Assembly (NCBI RefSeq): GCF_030272615.1
Contig: NC_081408.1
Coordinates: 303,341,450 to 303,405,449 of the forward strand
Direction of reading: 5' to 3'
Origin: Cryptomeria japonica
Lineage: Eukaryota; Streptophyta; Pinopsida; Cupressales; Cupressaceae
Length of the DNA stretch: 64,000 nucleotides
In this document: in pieces, positions 22,934 to 34,343 of the stretch
Position numbering within the stretch: position 1 is the first letter of the stretch
How the letters are laid out: each line of letters opens with the position of its first letter
The notes under the pieces: model-generated
What the model was told of the DNA's origin: nothing
The model's database searches: none
What the model saw: only the letters and a program-made list of their open reading frames with translations
Translations under genes and position numbers: made by a program

Positions 22934-25900
22934 CTAAATGGTATAGGTGATATGATGCATTTGTTCTTTTGGTGTCTTCTGCCCTTGAATAAGTGCCTCA
23001 GAGATCTCTTTCCGTAGAAAGATGAGGTTATCCAACTTTGGACTAAGTCTGCATTTAAGATCTTTTTCTTTGCCCTTTATTCTTTCCTTTTCCTTCTCTA
23101 ACTTCTCAAGTTTCTCCTCAAATTCAGCAATTTCCTATTCAATAACTGATATTGGTTTAGGTGAGCCAATGACATTATCAGCTATCTTATTTATCTCCTT
23201 TTGAACTTCACTGATTTCCTTATCAATATCCACTGTCAAAAGATTTGTCTTACAAGTATCTCTGTATAGTTCCTTGAACTCCATAATAGTTGTGTTCAGT
23301 GCCAGTAAAAAGATGTCAATATGTTCCGTGCACTTCTTTATTGTTTCTTCAAAGAATTTCTCTCTTTCCTTGTCTATTTTCTCCTTAAATGTTTCTTCAT
23401 TTATTTGGTCCACAGTTGGTATATTGCCGGTGATGTATTTAGACAATGTGTCTAACTATCTCAAAGAATCCTTATTATCTACATTACACTTGGGTACAAT
23501 CAATTTAAAAATAGGAATTGTGTCATCTATAGCCTTATATTCCAATGCATTACAATCTATAATTTTCTTTATAGAGTCCAATAGTACTTCAGTCACATTG
23601 GTTGGTTTGAATTTTGTCATAGAAGTACTAGATGACTGTCCAATTACCTTAACAGTTTCAATGCTGCTAGTAGGAGCAATTACTTTGCTTGCCTTGACCT
23701 ATGGAGGATCAGTTTGTGTCTACATTTCTATTAGCAAAGGTTTAGGCTTCTCAATAGTTGTCGATGGCACTGTCTCTGTGTGTACTTGTTTCTCAACCTA
23801 TTTCTCTCCTTGTTTCTCAGTGTTGTCAGCCAGTTTTTCTAATGGTTTCTCAGTGGTATCCACTATCAGTTTCTCTGTCAGTACCTCTGCATTGTCCACT
23901 ACATGTATCTTAATTAGTTTCTCTTTATTCTTTGTTGCTGATATCTCTGACTCTATTGGTTTTTCAGTGCTTGCATTGACAGTATTGTCTGTAACCATTT
24001 CACTAACCCCAATCTCAATGTGTTCTCCCTGTGATCCAATCTCAACATTATCAGCTGGTTGCTCAGTAGCAACATCATTTTTCTTTTCCTCAGTGCTTTC
24101 TTTGTCAACTACAATGTTTACCTCCTGAGTATCTATGTTCATAGTATACAAGATTTTAGACTCAAGGTTTGTGTCCTCATGTGGTGTTTCCACATTCTTA
24201 GTAGCTGGTGTACTATCAAACTGTATCGATGGAGTAACTGAAGGTGGTGGTAGATTATTTGTCACTTTTATATTAGGTAGTCCACCTACCTTGCCTTTTC
24301 CCTTGTCTTGATCCTTTTGGTAAACCTTGAAAGTTTTAGGTCTATTTAGTTCTTCTTGTTTCTCTTTCTCAACAAAGAAAATATCCCATTTGTCAGTTGT
24401 CTCTTCTAAGATTTCATTAACTCTACCGGCCATTAGACTTACATGCCAGTGACCGCTTTAAAAGATTGTTTTGTTTGCTTCATTGATCAACTCATCAATT
24501 TCCTCAACTAATTTCATAGGATGTACAACAAGTAGTTTCTCAATCTTAATTTTCTTGTCAAGTTCCATAATAGCTAACCTTTTAGCGTCTAACCGCCTAT
24601 ACAATTCACTAGGCAAATCATCTACAACCTCTATTAAAACTTTCTTATAAATATCAAGGTGTAAGATGATGCTATTTTCAACACTTTCCTTCTCATTGGT
24701 GAATGTATCATATAATCTGCTAACATTAGATAAGTTTCCATCATCTGTTATCTCATTTAGTGGGCTGTCTAGTGGTGGTATAACCTATTTTTGCTTTCTC
24801 TTTCTAGGTGTTAGCTTCTTAGCTTGTGGCCTCACTGCTTGTTGCTTCTGCCTTGTTGTCCTGGTTTTCTTGGGAGGAGGAGAGGGTACCGGTGAGGGTT
24901 TTCTCTTCCTATCAACTCTTTTGAAATTTGCAGGGATTTCACCTTCCGAGGATGTACCAACTGGTGAGAGATGAGCCTCCAGTTGTAATCCTTCTAAGTC
25001 ACTTTCCTTGATACTAGTGATATTCAATACATTTTCCTTAATTTCCTTAACTAGTTGAGATGCACTTGTTATATATTTTTCTCTTCTCTTCCTTTGTTTC
25101 AATGTTTGTACATCACTTTCTATTGATTATGCATTCCCAAAATCATTTTCTTCTGGTTCTCTAGGGGCTTCAAGTAGGGCTTTTGCATAAGTTTCAATTA
25201 TGTTTACATCAGCCTCATATCCCATTTCTGTCACCCAAACAGTTCTAGGAAGAATTGCCTCCATCCATATTTTATCCTTCTTGATTACAAAACAAATTTC
25301 TTTTAGATACTTGTCTACAATGCTTTGTGGTAATCTTTCCCTTGTTTTCATTTTTGCTTTAAAATGCTTGGAAATACTAAGCAATATTGTTGTCCTTGTC
25401 TGTCCCCATACTAGTGAATATATCTAACAGTTGTTTTCCTACCAGTATATCAAAACCAAAGTCTTTCTTTCCAATACTGGGAACCTCTTTTGTAAGATAT
25501 AGCATTAAGAATACATGAAGATTGCCAAAACAGAAAGTATCTTTCTTATCTCCTTTGATTTTCTTCAAATTGTCAATCAACTCATCCTTCAACCATTCAC
25601 ATATATCTATCTTAGCATTACTGTTAACCATATCATATGCACTTTTAATACATAGACTTGAAAGTGAGTTCAGTCAGTTTGCATGTGTGGTTTTGTATCC
25701 TAATGTCATGCTAATGAATCTGACATTCTCATCCTTTACATCATTAACTCTCAGGGATCCGCTGTCATATGTTTCTCCTATTAGTGTCATCAATGTGTTA
25801 TTAGGAACCTTCTTAGTTTTATCTGGCCTACTACTGGTGGAGGGTAAGCCAGTCACTACCCTAACTGCTTCTCTAATGATTTTATGAATAGAGTCTAGCC

Positions 25901-26273
25901 AAAAGAATTCACCATGAACTTTGCTAAGCACGATCCTTACAACTTCCTTAGGAAATACTGGGATGTCAAGGATTTCCACAAAACCTAAAGTTTCAATAAC
26001 CTTATGTTCAAGTTTCACAACTCCTTTTTCATCACAGATAACATTTTTGTACATTTTCATGATTTGCTCATAACCTAATTCCTCAATGTGACAATGTATG
26101 TAAATTCTAGGGTCTTCTGCATATGCAACTCCTTTAGGGATTTTTGAAAAAGCACCTAGGGTATCATCCTGTTTCGCTACTTCGGGAATAATCTTGAAAA
26201 TGGGCCTAGGGCATTTAATTACTTCTATAACAGTAGGGTTTGCAATGAATTCTAGAGCAGAGGAGGAAGCCAT
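22934..26273 (-). pseudogene. Large unknown ORF2 (~1,110 codons) in place of pol
   Basis: Reading from ATG 26273 (MASSSALEF...) to TAG at 22934, one nearly continuous frame carries about nine stops and one frameshift near 25380. In order: a globular N-part (AEDPRIYIHCHIEELGY, KVHGEFFWLDSIHKI, EAVRVVTGLP, LIGETYDSGSL); a region with KKDFGFDILVGKQLLD; a basic Pro-rich stretch (KRKPSPVPSPPPKK, TPRKRKQK) that looks like a nuclear localisation signal; a long Thr/Glu-rich linker; and C-terminal coiled coils (KEKIDKEREKFFEE, EEKLEKLEKEKERIK). No DSG protease, D-D-E integrase or YVDD RT motif. I do not recognise the family; the middle could be a captured host or transposon domain. Coding density implies it was translated until recently. 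Confidence 0.7.
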
Positions 26274-26639
26274 TGATAGATACCTTATTTTGCCTAATAG
26301 GTTTGGATGCTTGAAAGAACTTGCTTCACTTCTCGCTATGGATGCCTTCGCTCGGGTTTTTCGTACTCTCTGAAAGTTTGAATGCTCAATGAATGAAACA
26401 CAAATTTATGTCTTTTCCTTCAACAACCACAATAAATGTTTGCTAGTTAAGTGAAACTTAACATATCTGCTGGTAAAGAAGAAGTCCATCTTCTTACCAT
26501 CAACCGAGGGTAAACTTGCATGATTTTCAATTTGTTACAATACCCCCAAGGGTTATTTCTCAGTTGGATGAGGAATCTCCTACTGGTGGAGTAATACTCT
26601 ATTCTACTAGTGAAGGAACAGTCTCATCAACATTCTAAT

Positions 26640-27670
26640 CTCTCTTTCTAATCCATTGTGTTGAAAATTCTTGCTTTACCTCATCTACCTTCTCTTTGCC
26701 TTTCAAACTAGGTCCTTTATTATTTGTCGGTGAAGCCTTACTTCTACAAAATTTTGCAATATGTCCAATCTTGTTACAAGCATAACAAGTCACATTGTTT
26801 TTCTGAATAGCCTTTTCATATCCTATGCCAGTTTACATTTTGCATTGATTAGATAAGTGTCCAAATCTTCCACAAACATAACATCTTACATTCATTCTAT
26901 AGTTTTCTAAATTATGACCAATTTTGTTGCATTTGGAACATTGACCGATGGGTGGATTATTGTTCTGGTTGTTTCTAGATCTACACTGATTTCCTCTATG
27001 ACCATACTTGTTACAATTAAAGCATTTCCCATTAAATTTGAAGGCATTAGGTTGTCTTACCGGTTTATTGTGATCATGATTGTTTGCAGTACCGAAGCTT
27101 TCACCAACTTCAAATCCAAGTCCATTAGTGTCTCCATTAGGTTTCCGACTTTTTAGCATATTATCAAGTTCTTTTGAATTTTTCTTGAATTTCTCTTTAT
27201 GTTGATTTGCATTAGCCAACTCATTTTCCAAGAAATCCTTCTATCTCATGAGTTTAGTTTTATCATGTTCCATGTGAATTAGATCTATCTTTAACATATC
27301 ATTTTCATGACTGAGTCTTAGATTTTCATTTCTAGCATCATTGAGTCTCCTAGTCAAGTCATCTTCATTCTTCTTTCTATCTTCAATGTCTTTGCAAAAT
27401 CTCATAGTCATATCTTGCATCTCATTCCTCAAGGTCATGTTTTCTTGCTTCATCTTGCTTACAAGCTCATTAAGAGTTTCCTTTTCATCATCATCATTTT
27501 GTATCTTCTCATGAAGTTCTCTTCTTTTTTTTCTAGCAATAGTGAGATTCTCCTAAAGTCCTTAAATGATTTTCTATGTAGTCTTCAGATCATCTTCAAG
27601 TTTGATATTCTTCAACTTTTCTGCATCAAAGTCCGCAAGAGCTCCTTCTAATTGCTTTCTCAAGTTTTCC
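26640..27670 (-). pseudogene. gag: Gag-like ORF1: coiled coil plus four CCHC zinc knuckles
   Basis: Starts near 27670 (MENLRKQLEGALADF), ~70 bp after the PBS. The N-terminal two thirds is heptad-rich coiled coil (DLTRRLNDARNENLRL, ENDMLKIDLIHMEHDK). The C-part has CFNCNKYGHRGNQC, CSKCNKIGHNLENY (last Cys lost), CYVCGRFGHLSNQC and CYACNKIGHIAKFC. Stops near 27557-27569, 27243 and 26835. CCHC knuckles indicate nucleic-acid binding, so this is a nucleocapsid-like protein without the usual UBN2 capsid signature. The element at 60.5 kb has a similar coiled-coil start. Confidence 0.8.
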
Positions 27671-27727
27671 ATTTGTATTGGTGTCAGGATCTTCCTCAAG
27701 ATGTTAGGATTTTGGAAATAGAGGACC

Positions 27728-27741
27728 AGGCTCTGATACCG
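27728..27741 (-). other. Primer binding site
   Basis: Minus strand TCGGTATCAGAGCC, next to the 5' LTR end at 27744; initiator tRNA-Met type with one mismatch. Confidence 0.9.
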
Positions 27742-27743
27742 AT

Positions 27744-28524
27744 TGTTAGGATTGATGATAGTCCCAAAGATACTAAGAGGGGGGGGGGTGAATCCGTATC
27801 TAACTGGTTTATAGATTCTTTAACCTTATTAAATATTTTGCATTCCAAAATAGTGTACCGGTAAACAAGAATTAATACAGTAAATAAGAATAGTAAAGAC
27901 AACATAGAAAGCACACCATAACACAAGATGCTTAGCGAGGAAATTCGGTGTGGGAAAAACCTCTATGGGATTTGTGACCGACAATATTCACTCACTGGCC
28001 AATGAATGGATATTACTTACAAGAGGGGCCTGCACATGCAGGAAGGCCAACTACCTAAAGCTCACTGACTTACAAAATAGATTAAGAAAATCCAATGTAG
28101 TGTACTGCTACAAAACAACATTTTCTATGCCAGGTTCAATACCGGTTTAAACTCATACAATAACCATAAACCCTTATACAAGATCTGCCTTAATATTTGC
28201 TCATTACTCCTACAATATTCGCTTATTCTATAATCCATCCATGTCCACATGTAAAATGATGTACATGACCTCATACATATATGAGTCTTCTTACAATACA
28301 CCATGTCGGCTTACAAAAAGATATTACAATTAAATACAAAATATAATAATTACAATCCTATCGCCTGAGATGCCGATAAACATTATTGTCACTATCAGTG
28401 AACTATCTATCGGTGTAGAGTCTGTCGGTGCTGGTGCTTGCCAGTGCCATAAGATTGCAAGGTTGCCATCAATGACAATACCTTCAATCACCTTTAACTA
28501 CCATTAGAGTGAACAATGCCAACA
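27744..28524 (-). repeat. 5' LTR of the pol-less element
   Basis: Begins TGTTGGCATTGTTC at 28524 and ends CCTAACA at 27744. Has the U5 block TTCACCCCCCCCCTCTTAG. 781 bp versus 804 bp for the 3' LTR; the 3' LTR has a 23-bp extra piece around 22120-22145. Confidence 0.9.
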
Positions 28525-28529
28525 ATGAC

Positions 28530-31500
28530 CCCTTAGGACACCATATGGTCTCGTTAGGGGTCATATGGTGTCCTAAGGGGTCATAGAACACCATATGACC
28601 CCTTAGGACACAATATGACCCCTAATGACACCATATGACCCCCCAGGAAACCATATGGTGGTCCTAGGGGTCATATGGTGTGCTAAGGGGTCATACAACA
28701 CCATATGACCACTTATGACACCATATGACCCCTTAGGACACCATATGACCCCTAACGACACCATGTGACCCCTAACGACACTATATGACCCCTAACGACA
28801 CCATATGGTGTCCTGATGACACCATATGACCCCTTAGGACACCATATGACCCCTAATGACACCATATGGTGTCGTTAGGGATCATATGGTGTCCTGAGGG
28901 GTCATATGGTATTCTATGAACCATTAGGACACCATATGACCCCTAACGACACCATATGACCCCTTAGGACACCATATGACCCCTAATGACACCATATGGT
29001 GTCATTAGGGGTCATATGGTATCCTAATGGGTCATAGAATACCATATGACCCCTTAGGACACCATATGATCCCTAACAACACCATATGACCCTTTAGGAC
29101 ACCATATGAACCCTAAAACCACCATATTTTGTCTTGAGGGGTCATATGGTTTCATAAGTGGTCATATCATGTACTATGATGTTAAAAGGGATCATATGGT
29201 GTCCTATGACTCCTTAGGGCACCATATGACCCTTTAGAACACCATATGGTGTCGTTAGGGGTAATATGGTGTCCTAGGGGGTCTAATGGTGTTGTTAGGG
29301 GTCATATGGTGTCCTAAGGGGTCATATGGTATTCAATGACCCATTAGGATTCAATATGACCCCTTAGAACACCATATGACCCCTAACAACACCATATAGT
29401 GTCATTAGGGTCATATGGTGTCCTAAGGGGTCATATGGTGTCATAAGGGATCATATGGTGTTCTATGACCCCTTAGGACACCATATGACCCCTAAGACCA
29501 CCATATGGTGTCGTTAGGGGTCATATGGTGTTCTATGACCCCTTAGGACACCATATGACCCCTAACAACATCATATGGTGTCTTTAGGGGTCATATGGTG
29601 TCCTTAGGGGTCATATGGTGTTATATGACCCCTTAAGATACCATATGACCCCTTAGGACATTTCATATGGTGTTGTTAGGGGTCATATGGTGTCCTAAGG
29701 GATAATACAGTGTCTTAAGGGGTTATATGGTGTTCTATGATCCCTTAGGACACCATCTGACCCCTTAGGACACCATATGACCCCTGAGGACACTATATGG
29801 TGTTGGTAGGGGTCATATGGTGTGCTAAGGTGTCATATGGTGTTTTATGACTCCTTAGGACACCATATGATCCCTAACGACACCATATGGTGTACTAAGG
29901 GGTCATCTAATATTGTTAGGGGTCATATTGTGTTCTATGACCCCTTAGGAGACCATATGGTCTTGTGAGGTGTCATATGGTGTCGTATGTGGTGATATGG
30001 TGTCCTAAGGGGACATAGAACACCATATGACCCCTTAGGACACCATATGGTGTTTTTAGGGGTCATATGGTGTCCTCAGGGCTCCTATGGTGTCCCAAGA
30101 GGTCATAGAACACCATATGACCACTTAGGACACCACATGTTTTCATTAGGGGTCATATGATGTACTAAGGGGTCATAGAACACCATATGACCCCTTAGGA
30201 CACAATATGGTGTCGTTAGGGACTATATGGTGTTTTGTGGGGTCATATGGTGTCCTAAGTAGTCATAGAACACCATATGACCCCTTACAACACCATATGA
30301 CCCCTTAGGACACCATATGACATGTCCTAAGGGGTCATATGGTGTCTTAAGGGGTCATAGAACACCATATGACCCCTAAGGACACCATATGACTTCTTAG
30401 GATACCATATGGTGTTGTGAGGTGTCATATGGTGTCCTAAAGGGTCATAGAACACCATATGACCCCTAACAACACCATATGACCCCTTAGGACACCATAT
30501 GGTGGGCTTAGGGGTCATATCATATCCTAAGGGGTCATAGAACACCATATGATCCCTTACGACACCATATGACCCCTTAGGAGACCATATGACCCATAAC
30601 GACACCATATGGTGTCGTTAGGGGTCATATGGTGTCCTAAGGGGTCATATGGCATCTTAATGGGTCATAGAATACCATATGACCCCTTAGGACACCATAT
30701 GACCCCAAACAACACCATATGACCCCTTAGGACACCATATGACCCCTAACAACACAATATGGTGTCCTAAGGGGTCATATGGTGTCCTGAGGTGTCATAT
30801 GGTGTTCTATGACCCCCTAGGACACCATACGACCCCTTTTAACATTCTAGTACATGACATGACCACTTGTGACACCATATGACCCCTCAAGACACAATAT
30901 GGTGTCGTTAGGTGTCATATGGTGTCCTAAGGGGTCATATGGCAACCTAATGGATCATAAAATACCATATGACCCCTTAGGACACCATATGACATCTAAC
31001 GACACCATATGACCCCTTAGGACACCATATGACCCCTAACAAGACCATATGGTGTCCTAAGGGGTCATATGATGTCCTGAGGGGTCATATGGTGTTCTAT
31101 GACCCCCTAGGACACCATATGACCCCTTTTAACACCCTAGTACATGACATAACTACTTGTGACACCATATGACCCATTAAGACACAATATGATATCGTTA
31201 GGGGTCATATGGTGTCTTAAGGGGTCATATGGCATCCTAGTGGGTCATAGAATACCATATGACCCCTTAGGACACCATATGACCACTAACGAAACCATAT
31301 GACCCCTTAGGACAACATATCACCCCCAACAACACCATATGGTGTACTACGGGATCATATGTTGTCCTCAGAGGTCATATGGTGTTCTATGACCCCCTAG
31401 GACACCATATGACCCCTTTAATATCCTACTACATGGCATGATCACTTGTGACACCATATGACCCTGCAAGACACAATATGGTGTCGTTAGAGGTCATATG

Positions 31501-32023
31501 GTGTCCTAAGGGGTCATATGGTGTTGTTAGGGAACATATGGTGTCCTAAGGGGTCATATGGTATTCTATGACCCAGTAGGGCACCATATGACCCCTTATG
31601 ACACCATATCACCCCTAATGACACCATATAACCCCTTAGGACACCATATGACCCCTAATGACACCATATGGTGTCGTTAGTGGCCATATGGTGTCGTAAG
31701 GGGTCATTAAACACCATATGACCCCTTAGGACACTATACGATATCGTTAGGGCTCATATAGTGTCATTAGGGGTCATATGGTGTCCTAAGGGGTCATATG
31801 ATGTCCTTAGGGGTCATAGAACACCAAATTACCCCTTAGGACACCATATGGTGTTGTTAGGGCTTGTATGGTGTTCTAAGAGATCATATGGTATCCTAAG
31901 GGGTCATAGAACACCATATGACCCATAACGACCCCATATGACTTGTAGCGACACCATATGTTGTCCTAAGAGGTCATATGGTGTCCTAAGATAGATAGTA
32001 ATGGTTTCCTAAGGGGTCATATG
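28530..32023. repeat. Bidirectional 20-bp satellite, right block (~3.5 kb)
   Basis: Same monomer as the left block, with long runs such as CACCATATGACCCCTTAGGA and its complement switching every one to four units. A higher-order segment of about 300 bp recurs around 30660-30890, 30970-31190 and 31255-31490 (shared TTTTAACAYYCTAGTACATG block). A tail at 32020-32040 leads into GA-rich DNA. Confidence 0.95.
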
Positions 32024-32039
32024 GCCCACCATGCTCCTG

Positions 32040-32684
32040 AACATACCCAGATGGGTTATATAGAGATATAAGATACCGAGAGGGGGAGAGAGGCATGAGA
32101 GACCTAGATAGGGTGAGAGAGAGAGGGTTGAGATAGATGGAGTGGGATAGAGAGAGGTTGGTAATGAGATATGGATGGAGATGTAGAGAGATGGAGAGGG
32201 AATGAGGTAGAAACCTAGAGAGGGGTAGATAGGGTCTGATGGAAAGCTAATGATGTAGACGGTAAAGAGAGAATAAGAATTAGTAGGGAAGGGAGAGAGA
32301 TATGGGGATAAGGAGGGAGAGGGAGATAGAGAGGGAGAGGGGAAGAAAATAAAGAAGATTCCTATAAATGGGAGGGAGGGATAAGAGGAGAGATGAAAGA
32401 ATAAAGAGAGAGAGAGTATGAGGGGATCGACGGAGAGGTAGACATGGAGGGACTACAAGACCTAGGGAAGGAGAAGATAGAGAGGTGGGGGGAAAGAGAG
32501 AAGAGGAGGAGATAGTTCAAAAATAAATAGGGGTAAAGGGGGAGGGAGATAGAGGGGAAGAGACAGGGAGAGAACTAGAGAGGGGACAAATAGATAGGTG
32601 AGAGAACTATATTGGGAAAGAGAGATGAGAGACCTAGATGAAAAGAGAGAGGAATGAGATAGATGGATGGGGGAGAGAGAGGTG
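32040..32684. repeat. GA-rich right arm, inner part
   Basis: Polypurine sequence with GAGAGACCTAGATAGGG and AGAGGGGAGAG units, the complement of the left CT-rich arm. Interrupted at 32685 by an LTR element and resumed at 37272. Confidence 0.9.
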
Positions 32685-33134
32685 TGTTGGTGTAAATAAT
32701 TATTCATCATGGATATTATTACACTTTACTTAAGTTTACTTAGGAAATGAATTTCATAGTAGTTTGGGTATGAGACACTTGGGTGTTTGTGCCACATTGG
32801 GATAGTGTGTGTAGGAGAATTTCCACCTTTTATGGTGTTGATCTTGTTGTTACACTCCACATTCAGTGGGTGATCCCCCTCATGTGGACTATTATATTGT
32901 TTCTTCTACCTACCCACACCTATTTCCTACCTACCCTTGTTTCTTACTGAGCCACATGTCATGTTTGTGTGCTCACATATCCCTAGCCTTGCCTATATAA
33001 GCAGGCTCATCTACATTATATGAAAATGGAACAATTGATCATTTATCTATTGATGAGAATACAGTTTATTCTTATCCTATATTTTGTCCCTCTATTGTAC
33101 TTTTCATTGAGCTCTTGATCTTGGCAAAATCTCA
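32685..33134 (+). repeat. 5' LTR (450 bp)
   Basis: TGTTGGTGTAAATAATTATT at the start, GGCAAAATCTCA at the end. Contains a TATATAAGCAGGCTC promoter-like block at about 32994 followed by the likely R region. Confidence 0.95.
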
Positions 33135-33136
33135 TG

Positions 33137-33148
33137 TGGTATCAGAGC
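33137..33148 (+). other. Primer binding site
   Basis: TGGTATCAGAGC, an exact match to the initiator tRNA-Met PBS, two bases after the LTR. Confidence 0.95.
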
Positions 33149-34343
33149 CATTGGAGCTTCATTGATTGGTTTTTGGAGACATTGTGGAAGGCTTCGATTT
33201 TTTGATCTGAGGGACTATGTTTTTTGGAGGCATCTTAGAGTGTTTTCAACCTCGCCATTGTGTCCGAGAGGCTGTTTCCATAAAAATTGAGTATAAATTC
33301 GACCTATTTTGGTGAAAATCGATTTTTGGGTGTGGAGGAAATTTTCTGCCCAATTTGGCCGATACGGTACGGAATTTTCAGATTTTTTTTCAAAAAAAAT
33401 ATATATATATATATATTTTTTGAAAATTATTTTCCAGTTTGAATTTTTTTTTTTTTTAAAAAATAAAAATTTTGGAAATTATATTTTGGGATCTATGCCT
33501 TCTACCCAGTCAGCAGCGCACAGTCAGTGCCACGTCAGTAGTGCCATGTCAGCAGTCTAGTTGGCTGCCAAATCACCCTGCCATGTCAGTAGCCTAGTTG
33601 GCTGCCACATCACCTACCAAATCACTTGCACAGTCAGTGCCCAGTTAGCCATGAAGTTTGGGAAATGGTCATACGACCATCAAATTTAACCCCGCAATCC
33701 ATTGACATCATCATTTTTTCAAAAATTTTGCAGGCCCCTCTCATTGAGCTTTTTGATTTTGTAGTTCAACTTCAAATGGCCATATCTTGCTCATTTTTGC
33801 TCCTTTTTTGGTGCAATTTTTTTTGAAATGGGCTATAATTTTGTGTACTTTCACATGGTGGAATTATTTTTTGATTTTGAATGATAGATTGTTCATAATT
33901 CTCAGTTTTTGGTGACTATACCTATCCAATCCCCGTTTCTGCAACTTCCAGGTCTCTGTTCAGGCTCATACAAACTCCTTTTCATGTGCCATTTTTTTTG
34001 AAAGTGCATTATTGTTTGTCTACTCTTAGAATATGCTATCAGTTTGCAGCAATTATGGGTATAAATTTTACTTTCATCATATGGTCTTATTTGGCCAATT
34101 TGGCATTTGTATTGCAATAGATCTATCTTTCTGATCTTTTGCTTTGTAGTTGTCAGCCTATTGGGGCAGTTGTAAATCAAAATCAGAAGTCCACCTTGCC
34201 ATTGTTTGCAAGTGGCCTATTGTACACACACTACATATAAAGTGCCAGAATCATCATTTTTGGGGTGGGTACTTTGATTGAGTGAATTTGGGGGGGGGTG
34301 TCTCTTATGATTTTGTGCTCTTGTGTTCCTTCCTTTTTGCTGC
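33149..34343 (+). other. Long leader of copy 1
   Basis: About 1.2 kb between PBS and gag. Contains a T-rich section with an (AT)n run near 33400 and a patch of GCCACGTCAGTAG / AGTTGGCTGCC microrepeats at about 33500-33650. No ORF of note. Probably the packaging leader. Confidence 0.7.

Larger units (their letters stand above)
21816..28529 (-). mobile_element. LTR retrotransposon without pol, carrying gag-like ORF1 and large ORF2; TSD ATGAC
   Basis: LTRs 27744-28524 (5') and 21821-22624 (3') on the minus strand, flanked by exact 5-bp repeats ATGAC (21816-21820, 28525-28529) inside the 20-bp satellite. PBS at 27728-27741 (TCGGTATCAGAGCC) and PPT AAAGGGGGAGAT directly before the 3' LTR. The 5.1-kb interior has ORF1 and ORF2 but no protease, integrase or RT motif. 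Best described as a LARD-like non-autonomous element, probably mobilised by Copia proteins because of its PBS type and LTR U5 motif. Confidence 0.9.

Noticed and set aside
23274-24128. 284-codon plus-strand frame (Ser/Val/Ile-rich)
   Set aside because: Antisense shadow of the ORF2 Thr/Glu-rich linker and coiled coil of the pol-less LTR element.
30327-30608. 93-codon frame with a repeated GVVRGHMVFYDPLG-like peptide
   Set aside because: It is translation of the 20-bp satellite; the period is not a multiple of three over the array and orientation flips break it.
20655-32023. CRISPR-like direct repeats
   Set aside because: No spacers of uniform length; monomers are contiguous and flip orientation; eukaryotic context.
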